A DNA stretch of 64,000 bases. It comes from Acanthaster planci (taxonomy: Eukaryota > Echinodermata > Asteroidea > Valvatida > Acanthasteridae). Both the position numbers and the translations under genes were made by a program. This document shows, in pieces, positions 47,401 through 60,620 of this stretch. Location: assembly GCF_001949145.1 (NCBI RefSeq), contig NW_019091436.1:920115-984114 (forward strand). The letters run 5' to 3'. Position 1 is the first letter of the stretch; every line of letters begins with the position of its first letter. The notes below the pieces were generated by a model. That model saw only the letters and a program-made list of their open reading frames with translations. It was not told the DNA's origin and did not search any database.

Positions 47401-50400
47401 CTGATGAGGTACATGTGGACATCAGGATATGAAATCTACACTAAATAGAAAGAACAGACCTAAAAAGAGAGGAAAATTGTGCCGCTTTGGGTTTGCTGGA
47501 TGCCACCCATTCACAAGAGCAGAGCTAGTGAGAACGCTTTGAATGACAGATGTGGGATAATTATACCAGTGAATGCCTAAATGTTCTCAAGGGAGGAATA
47601 ATATTGGCTGTGTTTGAAGTGAAACTTTCCATGTGCGGGAATACTTTCAAGGGGTGGAAGTGAGAAAGAATAATTGCTGTGTAGATCGATATTCAGCAAT
47701 TTAGTTTGATTGTTGCTAGGAAACATTGGAATATCTGCAGAGTTTGTTGGGCACCAGTTGGAAATTTGATTGCAGATTATTGCCAGGGATACAATGTAGC
47801 TCCAAAGTCCTTTCCGTTGGAACTACATTCAGAGCGGCGATTTTGTCAAACACTGGTAGGATATTGTTTTTCTGTCATTGATACGTCCTCAGGTGTTTGT
47901 ATCTTGAACTGACATGTAGTAAAGAGATTTGCTGTCCTAGAGATCTGTCAGAGTTGTCCCCTAACAAGTGCATATTTTCTGGCACCAGATTTTCCCTTTC
48001 GCACTTCTCATTTGTTCTTATATCGCTACCTTCCCCCTGTGGAGTTAATTGACGTCTTAGGGGCCCTTGCTTGCCCATGTTATGTCTTCTGTTGCCCCTT
48101 GATCTTGTCGTCAGTATGTCTAAAATCTTCCTTGGACAATTGGATCCTGTGATGGACGTGCCCTTGACCATTAGGAAAAATTGGCTTGCATGATATCTTT
48201 AAGAGCCAGGTTTCATGCTTGCAGACTGTTATTTCTTGGTGTCTGAGGTATGGTTCTGTACCACTCTCCATTCTTGCAGTGTAAGCCATTTTGCCAAGTC
48301 GAACTGCCGTGCAAAAAATCTGATAAGCATGCGAGGCAATGCCAATGAATCCCCACCTCCCCATGTGAGTACAAATCCCCAATGCCTCCGAGAATGGGAA
48401 TTACAGAGATGGCAACGTCTGAGTGCAGTTCCTGGCAAATGGACGACAGTTGGGGGGGGGTTCACAGCAGACTCATCGTGGTTATTACAAGATGCCCTGG
48501 TTGTGGCAATACTTTTAAACCAGTGACAGTTTCGCCGTGTGTTATTTTCTTCCTCTTGGCTACAGCATGTTAGTGGATCCCTCTAATTTGCCATAACCAG
48601 TCATATAATTAGATCTAGTTGGCTCTAATTCGTCTGGGCCCAAGTGTCAGGTGGATAACTACGCCTAACACATGTGCAATAAAGTGCAGGTTGGTACCGC
48701 ATGCCAGGCACAGTATGGTGCAACGGTCAGCTATGAAAAGACAAATTTGTTGAAAGCAGTTCAGTTTACTCTTGAGCTGTCCTTAGGCACTTTTTTGGTG
48801 TTGTCATGGTAATACTTTAGGACAAATTCTTGTACAGTATGTTTACAGGTTAATATTTACGCACATTATGCCTAAACTTAAATGCTTCCTTTTTTACAGA
48901 GTTCCATTTTTTTAAGAACATCATTATATTACGTGATTTCTCAAGATGTTTTTGTTAGAATTTTTAACAGTGCAAATGATTAGTTCCTCTTTACCCAACA
49001 TCCAAATCACTCCAAGCCATATGTTGTGCACAATTCATAACAGTCTGAAGCAGCTTGTGCCAAAATATTCATTTTTTTTCTTGGATCAAAAAGGTTGACG
49101 TACCTTGTCGGTCCATGTAACTATCACAATGTGGAAAGCACAATACAATTCAGTATGAGTATATATGTACCTGTCTAGATGTGAGATAATAAGATACTTC
49201 ATCAGATATTCCCTGCATTGTCAAAGCAAATAAAAAAAGATTGATTTCTGTTGATAATATTGACTTGTTCTTGGTTTCAAATGCCAAGGTAAATTGACGA
49301 TGTACGTGCCTTTTCAGTAATGAATGCAACCCTAATTGGAACAGTTGACAAATGTTTTTTTAATAAAACATGACATATGGTCGTCATTTTTTTGTTTGTA
49401 GTGGTGGTTGTTTATGTGTATTTGGCCCAAAGGTGGCCATTAAAATAATACAGTTGAATTTTTAAAATTCTCCTCAGACTGTCAGATTAATGTGCCCAAT
49501 ATTTGAGGCTCTTAAATGCAATCCCCAATCTAGGAAAGTCTGTTTTGTGTGCTAAGGCAAAATAATTTGGGCCAGTTTACTCTCACCAATCGATTACTTT
49601 TGGTAGAGTTAATGGCATCTTTACCCACCTGATGTTGCCGGGACTTACATGTAATTTATTTATGCTGATGTGGTATTAATGACTTTCATTGTTCCCAGTT
49701 GTAGGGATCGTCCCTCTCACCTTATATTTTGTCCCACTTATACCCTAAATTCAGTACCAGCAGCTTTTGAGCTAATGCTGAATAAATATAAAAGGTAGAA
49801 CTTTTTATCATGAAGTGCAACATTTTTCAACTTGGCCTATCCATTTAAATCCCCCTTCAGGGCCCTGTTAATAATGGACTATACTTCAGATGAAGCAAAC
49901 ATTTGCTGACAAGTAGTTCTTCATGTCGACTTTCAGTTGTGGCATTGTACTGTGAAGATTTTTTGGTGCATTCCGATATGAATGCGTTGATATTTCACAC
50001 TGTCTGTGCTTCATGACATTTTGCATCACTACCTGGAATCAGCCTCCCCCCTTTCAGTAGCTGTGGCAACATTTCCCACACAAATATCAAAATCCAACAT
50101 GCTCTAGCTGACATGCCATTCTTTAAATCATTAATATATTGATGATTTTTCTAATAATGCAGATAAAAACCACCAGAATGAGAATCGCCGACGTAGAATT
50201 TCAGAAGACTCAAACCTTTTAATTGAAACAGTAGTCTTGGAAATTATGCGTGGGAGAAAATAACAGTTGCCTTTGAATGAATTACATTTATTTGTTTGCT
50301 TACAGCCAGTACATTCCTCTAACAGAAACTTTGGATTCACCTGCCAAATCACTGAGGAAAAATTTCCTCTGAGCCAATTGTAATCCATCATAACCATCTA

Positions 50401-53400
50401 ATGAAACTGTAGTCTTTATGCACAATTTTTACAATGTTTACTGTTTGGGGCCTTTTAAAAACATCTGTTGAGAGTTCATTTGGCTATATACAGCCATATG
50501 CAAATTTGAAAGTGCATCCACACTGGTAAATTAATTAGCTTCTCCCAAAGGGCTATTTAGCCTGCTGGGTTGCATTCTCTCAGAGACCGTGGATCCATAT
50601 AACTCCAGCTGTGTTCACTCATCAGCGCTTGCAACCTTGTTACAATTTTCCATGCCCTGGGTTTGGACCTGTCTTTTTTTAGGTGTAGTCTCCATCCATC
50701 TACAGTTCCTGGCAATCAAAGCCAAGTACTTGGCTCAATTAGAACACTTTATACAATCTGATTGGTTGGCACCAGTCATTCAGTGTGTTTTACTGTGTTA
50801 AGGGGCAGTTAATCTGATCACTGCAACAATTCCTTCAGTTACAAAGCTAGAGGCTGGCAGTGGAAATAAAAAGACGTCAGATCACTGAGAATCGAGAAAG
50901 AGTATTTAGGAAAAGCAAAAAAGATCTCTATTCAATTTATTAAAAAAATTGTTATCATATTGTATTTGTAAAGATAAACTAGAATCACTGTTCCAAATTC
51001 CTTGTCCTGCTTGTTGGCATGATAAAGTAAATGTTTTAAAACTGTTTTCTTTCGTCCGTCAAATATTTTTGGGAACTTTTTTACATTTATCAAAGCAACA
51101 TACTGTTGCTGTGATAGAAATGCCCAGAAATACTGTAATGAGAATAAAGGTGCTGTCTCACCCCTCTCCTTGGAGATATGGGCGATATTCTCAAAAAGTC
51201 TGCAGAAGGCAACGTGAACTTCAGCTTACATATGATAGAAAACTTGACAAAACAGATATGCAGTTGACCAGTTCTTGCTTTGCCTAGCCTCAAATTTAAA
51301 AGGTGTGTCAGGAGGGGTAATTTATTGTTGGAAAGTGGAATCTTTCAGGAATTAACCAAGCTTACCTTTACAATAAAGTGTATGCTTCGGCAACTAGTGC
51401 AACCAAGTTAATATTATCCATGATTGTCTAATAAACATTGGGAATTTTTAAACAGTGATGGTCAGGCATGGCCTTGTTGGGAGAAGGGTGGAGTATGGTG
51501 GGCTGGACTGCCCGTGAGCAGAAAACAGTTCCATTACAAAGGATGCTCACTTTCACGAATGGTTAAGAGAAGCAGTTGTGGTAAAACACTTGCTCAGGGA
51601 CACAAGGAACTTGGGCCAACAAGGCAATTAATGTGGCTAGAACATAGGCCCTACGTGAAGGTTTGTCTTCAGAACTCTCCATACTAAAACTGCTCATGTA
51701 ACATTCTTTTAATAATATTATTGTTCATGACCCTCCAGTATTATTCAATTGTCTACAGCATTCGATCATAACTTGATTCTTGTGCTCCTTAAAATTGTTG
51801 AGAATACTCCCTCCTTGGATGGGTCTGCAGACATTAAACTGCATCACAACACGCAGTTAAAGGGGGAAAAAAATCAAATTAAACCCCTTGAATTTGTGCA
51901 TAATTCAAGGGTGCACCGTATAACGTTGGCCTTGCTCGGGAATGACTGAATGGGTCTGTGTTGATTTATCCAATTTATGCAGAATCCTTCCTGGTGGTAC
52001 ACAGTGTAAACAGTATCAGTTGCCTTGCGTGTATTGATTTTGGAATGATATCCATGGTAATTGTTGGACAAAAAGACGACAGGCAATCTGTTGAGTTCTG
52101 CGCATGCAACAGACAATTTTTTTTGGATTAATGGCTGGGGTGGTGTTCCTTGGTTAGTTGGATCACTTAACATTCATGTGGAAGCCAGCACAGCATGCAT
52201 GTTAGGCAGAAGAGAAAATGTCCTCACAAGCAATTTGTTTCTTTAATTATTGATGCTATTAAACAAAATGAAATTGATGTCAACATGACTGAAAGGCCAA
52301 GCTTTATAGTATTTTCAATTCTGTCAGTTATTTTAGTGCATTTGAGCTGTGGTGTAAAACAGAAAAACTGCATTTTCATTTCTTAAAGAGCTACACTCTT
52401 AGATAGTTGAAATTCAGTATGCGACTTACATGTAGCATTCTAAACTGTCCGATGTTAAATTTGACTTTCTTCTGCTTTACATCCAGTCTTCTTAAATCAG
52501 GACAAGATGCACATGGTCAGTTGTATAAAACACATTCAAAGATTTGAATCCTTCTTCCATGCACAGTAACTCAAATGCAGTCCCTTCTCTTCTTAATTTA
52601 TTTTGGTCTGCCCCAACACCTGCTCATTTTTCAAGTTCCTAATCTGCCTGGTTGGATTTCATCATATTTCATCATAATCATATTTCCTGTTCCTTTATTA
52701 CTTGCATGTACAAGGGGAGTGATAACAGGTAATAACTCTCCACCAAACTTCTGCTTGTTTTTATAGCAAATCTTGGAATTAGCTTTATTAACTGATTTGA
52801 TGACTGTCCAAGTTTTTTTTATACGGGGTTAATTTATCACATAGACCTGCTATGATGCTGTCTTACATTGGCTCGGTTTACATTCAACACCTAGACTTTA
52901 ACACCTGCACATAACCATATCCTGCCAAACCACCTTGGCCCAGAACTTGTCCTTGAGCTGCAGGCCTAGAGGCTGGCAATGAATACATCCTGATCAATAC
53001 CAGGCAGAAGTCTGGCCAGATTGTCCACCTGGTTTAATGTTTGCTCCCACATGACACACATACTTTGATGGAGGAGGTCGGGGGGATGCTTTCCTGAAGG
53101 AAGTCTTGCTCTGCTTATGTTTTCCCCTGCAGGGCCAGGTGAGAATTCACAAGGCCTTAGGAGACCTACTCTGATCCACCCTAACCATACACACGATAAC
53201 CAATCCCTGAAATAAAGAACACTGACAGCCTAAAGGAATCCTCATCAGTGCAACAGTGAAAAGTGTACTGTACCTCATGTTCCTAGTACAACAGGGATTT
53301 TACATGTGGAGTGTTGTTAGCTTGAAATTAGCAAAAATTTAACATATGTAATGTGTAAGCAGTGCAAAATTCTTGAGGTCTTCAAAGGCCTTGACTGAAA

Positions 53401-54606
53401 ATCCTAAGGCCCGAAGTCATGGCCATGGCTAAAGCTAAGGGTTTTGCCCAACACTTCAAGGCTAATATTGAGCCCCACAATGTAGCCTCAGTGCAGCCTG
53501 AAGGCTAAAGTTGAGCATCAAAGCACTAATATTACTGTCTGTCCCTCATCATCTCTCTATGTCCCAACCCTTCTACCCCAATCCTGCCCCTCAGACCTCA
53601 AGAAAGAGGACTGGATTTCCTCTCTCACACTTTGCATACTTTAAACAATTTCTTTCTGTAGTTTTGCAACATTCAGCAAATATCAGACTAAAGTGAACTG
53701 ATAAAAAATGTAACAAATAACGCCAAAGCAGATCTATAAAAATGGATGGTTCCTAAACATCTGTTAACCCTAAGAATACTTTTTGGTCTTGGACAGTACT
53801 GGTCTCGAAAATTCTTTACGATACATAAACACAAGGTGTCGTTACACATCATTAATTTTTATGTAGTAATGTAAATGATGAGCTGAATATGATGTGACGG
53901 AACTGTATACCTAGGATAAAGGCATAGCCCATAAACTTGCATTGGATCCTCCAGCAAATATGATACTGTCAAATCTATGCTATGATGTTCCAATTCCAAT
54001 ATTAGGTGGTTAGATTTTGGTATGCACATCCACAAACTGATGTGTATGATAAATTCAGAAAAGCCAACATTATTGTATGTTTGTGTGAAAGTTAATTGTC
54101 AGGTTTTTTTGGGGGGGTGGTGTCAGGGTCAATGGTACAAGCATAGACATACCTATGGAATATCAAGGCATCAGAGGTATAGGGGCACGTATAGGCTTTA
54201 ATGTTATTGTTGATCTACTCATATTAATCTAAGTAAGTAGCTTGACCTCTTTAGTTTCCACATTTGCATCCAAGCAGCCTTACTCTGCTTTAAGGTGTGG
54301 CTATGCATACTCATTACATGCCATTCCTTTTTGCTGAGTTATTGACCTGACATTGAGACATTATAATCACTGTCAAATCATTGGTGTATCATATGATTTT
54401 TGTATCAATCACCCCTTCCCTTCCCCCCCCCCCGAGCTTTTTTCTCTTACGGTTGTCATGTGTGTCAAACCGTTTCCTGTGGTTCTTCGCAGGAGTACAA
54501 ACGTCGGGATGATCTACGGGTTGAGAGGGTGGATGGAATCAAAGTGGTGCAGGAGATGGCAACCAGGATGGAGAGCATGCTGGAGAACAAGGTGCTAGCT
54601 GTTGAA
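44397..54606 (+). CDS. CACNA2D3: Voltage-gated Ca2+ channel alpha-2/delta subunit, first three exons (partial)
   Basis: Three plus-strand exons join in frame (GG|A, then phase 0) and give the first 95 or so residues. Exon 1 encodes a signal peptide (hydrophobic LRLVLLTAVVVGVTA, likely cleaved before EINIDGEG). Exon 2 encodes VQEWAKSFGEALYELSLKYS and exon 3 DGIKVVQEMATRMESMLENK. This order, a signal peptide followed by W-x-x-x-F-G...KYSG and a helix rich in MA..ME.M, is the N-terminus of alpha-2/delta proteins, the extracellular GPI-anchored subunits that raise surface density of high-voltage-activated Ca2+ channels. The VWA and Cache domains would be in exons beyond the window. The paralogue (alpha-2/delta-3 versus 4 or an ancestral form) cannot be fixed from 95 residues; the neighbour NEK4 favours CACNA2D3. 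A second in-frame Met at codon 5 could also start. Confidence 0.8.
44812..44893 (+). CDS. CACNA2D3: CACNA2D exon 2
   Basis: Completes a Gly codon, then VQEWAKSFGEALYELSLKYS and GAEFIRN before GTAAGT. Acceptor TGTTGTAAATCAG. It is the most diagnostic piece of the family. Confidence 0.82.
44894..54492 (+). other. CACNA2D intron 2 (9.6 kb), no internal gene recognised
   Basis: AT-rich. It holds poly-C (45527-45535) and poly-G (48452-48460, 54111-54117) runs, and a poly-C run of 11 at 54423-54433 lying about 60 bases before the exon 3 acceptor. Two overlapping open frames at 47875-48382 (-) show no recognisable family. Confidence 0.45.
54493..54606 (+). CDS. CACNA2D3: CACNA2D exon 3
   Basis: EYKRRDDLRVERVDGIKVVQ and EMATRMESMLENKVLAVE before GTAAGT, 38 codons, phase 0. 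Acceptor TGGTTCTTCGCAG. It follows a 9.6-kb intron. Confidence 0.82.
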
Positions 54607-54629
54607 GTAAGTTGCTTCCCCAGTTAAGG

Positions 54630-54750
54630 CTTAGCTTACCCCATCCCATCACTCCCACCTCACCCTACCCTATCCCCTCGTATCCACCCACATCCCACCA
54701 CACCTTATCTCATCCGCCCTACCCCATCCCTCCCCATCAAATCCCCAGTT
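54630..54750. repeat. C-rich CCCAT/CCCTA low-complexity tract, G-quadruplex-capable on minus
   Basis: About a dozen runs of three or four C separated by 2-9 bases, beginning some 25 bases after the exon 3 donor. On the minus strand this meets the G3-loop-G3 pattern for quadruplex formation; the plus strand could form an i-motif. It looks like a degenerate simple repeat. Confidence 0.65.
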
Positions 54751-57700
54751 TGAACTTTCCCTGAGTTTTTTGACCAAAAATTATCTCCTCAAATTGTTTA
54801 TTACTTATAGCCTCAGTTTAAGGAGACAGGAGATAGACAGTATTCAAACATAAAATAAAATTTGACTTATGAAAAGGATACCAGTCAGTTTTTCTTTTGT
54901 TTCAAAACTTCTCTCAAAAAATGATGATCTTTCCCCCTTCAAGACCCCTTTACTTTCATGCCCAAATTTCTTCAACATTTTCACTCTCAAGTGTTCATGT
55001 AACACTCCCAGTTCTCCCATCATCAGCCCCAAGGTACTTTGACCTTCTGCCATTCAGGGACTCCTAAATTTTAATACACAATCTTTTAATAAGTTGCTGC
55101 TTTCCTGTCCGCTTCCTAGCCTCGCGTTCTCACCATGTTTTATATATCCTGTTTCCGGCATACCTTACTGTATCAGAAGTACCTCTTGTCTACTTCAGTA
55201 CTCAAGTCTGTGCTTTAATTGGTTGCTCTCCGAAAGAAACTGGAGTGACATCCGTCCACTTCTTAGAGTTTGCCGTTGCTGCCCAGAATTATTCATTCCT
55301 CCGCGAGTCTCCAGCCAGTTCTCTTGACACCATTTCTCTTCTCCCCTGCTGAAAGCAGACACTCATTGTGCATATCCAATTTGTCGCTGGCTAGAGAGAT
55401 GCCTGAAACATCACCCCGACTTTCCTGTGTCCAGTTGGAGCGCTTCACTACATTTTTTTGCGTCCATAGAGGTGATTCCATTGGGTTCTTGGCAACCTCT
55501 GACACTTTGTCTCCAGTTGGATATGTAGGACAAGAAGGCTTACATGAAAAATAGTGTTTCCTTATTAGGTTCCAAGAGCCACCACGCGAGATCGGGTATC
55601 TGCATTAAGAGGATATCGTGTGCTAGTGGAAGATTTAATAGGAAAAATTTGCTGTTAGTTTTCTGTGTTAGTAGGTACAGGGGTATGTCATACTCCCAGT
55701 CAAAGTATAATTGAGAGTGAGAAGGGAAGGGAATGTGTTCTCTTATTGCATGTGGTTTTTTGTTCCCACAGGAGAATTAAAACCATCTTGGAATTTAAAA
55801 GTTCAGAATTAAAACAGGAACCCTGAGTGCAGTCATCCAGAACTTCCACATTTCTTTTCTCTCCACTGAAAAGAAATCAGACTTTCTTGTTGGAGGAGAA
55901 ACATTCCCGCTGATGTGGTCAGTTTGCAGTGCCTGATAATGCCTTTGATTGGCTGATACACGCCAGCTATTCCTTTGACCTCCACCAGTGATGGCTTCTG
56001 ACCTCTTAACCCCAATCACCCTAACCCACTCTCCCTCTTTCAAGCTACTTTACCTGACTTGTAAACCCAGGTTAACGAAACTCTTGAAGAGGACGTGTAC
56101 CCCATTAAAGATAATTGACACTAATCATTCAACATCATAAATACATGTACTCCCTATTCTTAACCTTGCAATCTTATGACTATTTTCTAGGCAGTAAACT
56201 GCCTCAGACACATTAAGTACTTTGATACTTTAAAGAGAAAAAGTATCAAACTTTCCCCCAAGAGAGTAAAGCAGTTCATTTGTATTTCTGAAATCATCCC
56301 CCCCCAAAAAAGAAAAAAAAGTATAAACAAAGTTTATGCTGCGGTCGTTTTATTCAGCAGTCACCCACATCAAAAATTTATATCACCAGCATATGCTCCT
56401 CCCCTAAGAGATATCTGAATATTCATGACCTTGCTTAAGTGTACAGGGCATGCATGCTGCCCTAAGGATGTTGGCTTACCCAGACACTCACTCTGGAATG
56501 AATATGCCGCCGTGAAAATAGTCCACAGAAGCCGCCTCTCGCAGCTGCTTCTTTTTATTTTATTCCTACATCTTCAACACCCCCGACCCCCTTTTTTTAT
56601 CATTCATTCCAGCACTGGGAGCTGAGAGCCACTTCCAATTAGCCATTGTCTGTGTTTCCTCTCCGTCCACTGAGAGGTACAACAGTCCTCACGGCTGCAG
56701 TTTCCCTCCTCTCATCCCTTGATTACTCTCAGCACAGCTGCATAGAGGAAGCTGGCATTTCTCCCACCTCCTGATTGTCAAACTAAATACGACTTGTAAT
56801 TTCATCCAAAATGGTGATCAAGGATCACCCTGCTGTTTCAAAATTAAATGAACTTTTTTTACCTTGTGTCACGGCTTTAAATGCAGAGGCCAAATTGGTT
56901 GGTTGCAATTAACTTAGTATCTGAATGCTGCTATTAACTTTAAAAAAAACAGAGAGTAAACTAGAAGAGAAATTGCATTTGAGGGAGTTAATTTTGTTAT
57001 TTCAAAAAAAATTCCTTCATTTTTTCTAAAATGCAAAACCTTATTATTGGTGACATTTTAAAGGTGGGACCTTTTTATTGTTTTGCTATTTCATTAGAGA
57101 GGCAGTCTGCTTTGAAATTTGAGACGGTAATTTCACAGCTGTTGGCATTTTCTTAAACTTTTTCATTTTTAACCATTTTTGTAATTAACTTCTAGGTTCT
57201 TAAATTTTGACCCACAGAATAGCCTTGACTGTGACATTTGTCAATTACAGAATAGAGCTGCCCTTGTTACACCACTGGCTTGAATGATAAATTGATTGGG
57301 GTCCTGATTTTTTCCCAAGGATTTGACATTTTTGGTACATCTTTTTAGGTTGTCTCATCACTTACCACAACCTAATGTTTTGTATTTAACTGTTAAGACT
57401 TTGGAGCGTTCTCTTTTTGAAGACCTACTTACTGGAGTCAATGTTTGCAATGCATTTCAGAAGAGGGCTCTAGCCTTAAGATGGAAACATGACTTTCAGC
57501 TGTATATGTGAAAGAAAGTCAGACAACAGTTATTAAAACCTTTTGCCTATAGAGTTTTCAAAAATTTACATTTTATCAGAATGGTCTTCAGGCAAGCATG
57601 AAGTCTCAATGCAAAGTTTTCTTCATCAATTCTGGCCAGCAAGTGAGACTGATTGAACTTTCAAGTTAAGTTGAAGCACGAGAGTAGCACCATTTTGAGA

Positions 57701-58404
57701 AGAAGATGGACCATTCAACAGAAGCAGGGAAGCGTTCACATTGCTCTTCTAGCAATTTCATTATATTGCCAAATGTGCAGTCTACAAAAAGCATTGCCGA
57801 CGAAGGAAATGTGGTCTTTTTAACCGTAATGGTGCTTTGTGGCCATCTTGGGAGATGTACCCAAGAGAGACTTTCCAATTTGGTCTTGTTCGGTAGTGTA
57901 AAATGATGTGGACTGTGCACGAGCAGTTTTTGAGAATTGACACATTTACATGGACACATTTGAATGTGGATTCAAGGTGCTGGTAGTGCTCAAGTGTCCT
58001 GTACGTGTACATTATCTTATTTTGCAAGCAGAAGGCATGTGAATTGATATGATAGTTCATTGCTCTGTCCACGTTTTTTTTCCTCAAGAAGTGAATGTCA
58101 CGACCAGCTACTCTCTAGTCCACAGTGTCCCTTATTCTTTCCAGCTGTCTGGTTTTTCGTGAGGGGGGAGGTGTTTGAAGGCAAAGCCCAGGTGATTAAC
58201 TCCTGACACCACTGAGCGTAAATTGCAGGCTAGAGCAGATTGATTATTTGGCCAGTGTTGATTAGTTGGACCTGGAATTGAATAGTCTTCAACCTGTAAT
58301 TATTCCAACATTTGCTTGAATTTGAAATTAATGAAAACAAGCTCGTTTGTAAAGCAGAATGAAAAAGATGGTCTTACTTGTGAAACAAAGAAGAATCTTC
58401 CTAT

Positions 58405-58550
58405 CCGCCTTGTGGATGGGATGGCAGTCCATCGCTGGTTACTCCCCTGCTTCTTCTGGTACCTGCCAGAAGCACCTGGGTGAAGAGGATCAGACTGGGG
58501 TAAACTAGCCTGCTCAAGGACATTGCACATGCACAGCACTTGTCAGTACA
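58405..58550. mobile_element. Dispersed interspersed-repeat fragment
   Basis: GGATGGGATGGCAGTCCATC, then GGTTACTCCCCTGC, CACCTGGGTGAAGAGGA, GTAAACTAGCCTGCTCAAGG. From memory this wording recurs in marine invertebrate genomes as the body of a SINE-like interspersed repeat. Non-coding here. Confidence 0.4.
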
Positions 58551-58676
58551 AACTCCTGACACTAACTGAGGGTCATAAAACCCACCAACTTGGTAGATAG
58601 GACTCTAGGAGGCATGGTTTGAGACAAATTTAAGTTGTAATTTAATATGTGAAATATTGTTTTTGTGAATATGTAT

Positions 58677-58692
58677 GGTTCTGAAAAGAACT
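58677..58692 (-). promoter_or_regulatory. Third histone-type stem-loop-like copy (5-bp stem)
   Basis: The minus strand reads AGTTCTTTTCAGAACC then ATACATATTCACAAAAAC. The flanking words TTCCCTCA before and ATACA after match the 10.7-kb palindrome, so this is a diverged copy of the same element rather than an independent histone signal. The first base change breaks one stem pair. Confidence 0.4.
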
Positions 58693-60200
58693 TGAGGGAA
58701 TTCAACATTTCGGACAATATGCTCTGTCTGTCATCTGGAGACTGCGGGAATTCCAATGGTGAAGTGGGCTTATATGGCAACTGGAGGAATTGAGGTATGG
58801 ATAAATTTAGGGGATGTCAGTGAGGAAATACATTTTTGGACCTATTTTGTTTTTTTTTTTTAAATTTAGTTTATCATCACTTAGACAAAATTTTCTTGGG
58901 ATTTGGGGGCCAGCTTTTCTGGGGAAAGCATGGCTTTGGGGCCTAGGCGAGATTTTGTGCTTCCCTAGGCCTCGCACCAGTGGCTGCTACTGGTACTTAC
59001 CTCTGAATCTGCCTCTTCATCAAATCCATTACTTCCTCCAGGAATACAGGAATGATTTATTGCTCAGAATTTGTATAAAGAACAAATTGTGGAGCACAAA
59101 ACTATTACACATTATGATGTAGGATTTATTTTCCCAACTTAATTATAGGGTACAGACTTTTGTATACACAAAAGGATTAAACAGGGTCATACAAATAAAG
59201 CTTTGACTGACATTCAACATTCACAATACCCATACAAATGGCAAGCAATACAAAAAAATAAAAAAGACACAAACATTTGAAAAACAGGTTTACTTAAACA
59301 ATGACAAGCATTCCTTGGGAAACATGGCCATCCTCCATGGATGATTTCATCCCGAGTTCTTGAATTTTGTGTCATTTTTGATTTCCTCAATTGCTTTCAT
59401 TCTGTCTGGTCATCATTGTTTTTTTTAATCTGTTTAATTCTTCTATTAAACCTTTCCCCTGCTTCTGTTCCTCTTATATCCCCATCTTTGGTACATGGAG
59501 CGACAAACCATCTGTCGGGGAGTGCAAACCGAAGCGTCTCAAAAAATTTACTGTATAAACATGCGTTGTTGGTGCGCACACTAATTAGATGCAATAAAAC
59601 CAAGTCATCCACGCGAGTCCAAGGCTGTCTCATGCACAGACATGTGGAAAGTTAGAATGTACTTTAGAAAATTTGTCTTTCACAGAGCCAGTCTGAAGGA
59701 GCAAGACTAGTACTGCTAACTGCTTACGCATGTTTGTTAATTGCATACGGTTTCATAATCAGCTATATAAACAATTGTTTATTCAACGATGAATAACAAG
59801 TGAACCGTTCAATGCGGCTTCTACCAAAACCAACATAGCCATGTATGCACGTTGTCCCTTTCTGTCGTGGCTTGACATGTGGCCGGCCAGCTGGGATTGG
59901 GTTTTTATTATTCTATTGGGCAATTCAGAATCGTTCAAAATGTAATTGATTTCTTGGTAGCGTTGTGTGAACAGGAAGGAAGTAATCTCGTGGCAGTTGT
60001 TCTGCCTGTTCCAAAGATAGCATTTGTCTTGTATGCTAATGTATTGGATCCTTGTTTATATATGCACATGTGGTGAGTGATGAATTATGCATGTAGCCCG
60101 GGCTACTGGTAAAACTCATTAATTTCCTGTCTTTCGAAAAGAATAATTGCCAAACGCATAGACCGTCAAAACATAGCTGATTGATTTGATTTTAGTTGTG

Positions 60201-60252
60201 TTGGATTTCACGCATTTGTGTTGGATTTCACGTATTTGAGTTGGATTTCACA
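60201..60252. repeat. 20-bp tandem repeat, 2.6 copies
   Basis: Unit TTGGATTTCACGCATTTGTG with one or two changes per copy. Local duplication in the CACNA2D intron. Confidence 0.85.
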
Positions 60253-60592
60253 ATGTACTGCATTCTAAATGTATTGTTTGGCCTCTTGATGTTACTTTTG
60301 GGAAAGGCTGTTTTAATATATTGTTGTGTTCAGTAGATTGGAAAATGAATGAATTGTTTAACTTGGCTGGAGTGCTTACTGTGCTGGGATGCTCATGATG
60401 TTGCTGGTAGTCCGTCCTACAAATTCTGTTTATTTCATGTCATCAAATGTACATAGTATGTCTGTAACCATCATAAAACGTACATATTCCTCACTTGGAG
60501 AGATGAGTCAAGGTGATAAGCTCTAGTGTTTCCCAGAAAATCAATAACTCTTACGTTTCCCAAAGCTGTCAATACTTAACACCCAGGCCCTG

Positions 60593-60620
60593 TGATGATG
60601 GTGGTGGTGGTGGTGGTGGG
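60593..60620. repeat. (GGT)n microsatellite
   Basis: About eight GGT units running into a short G tract. Confidence 0.9.

Noticed and set aside
47875-48382. Two overlapping minus-strand frames of about 100 codons, considered as a retrotransposon remnant
   Set aside because: An ETWL-like word looked suggestive of LINE endonuclease, but neighbouring family motifs are absent in every frame.
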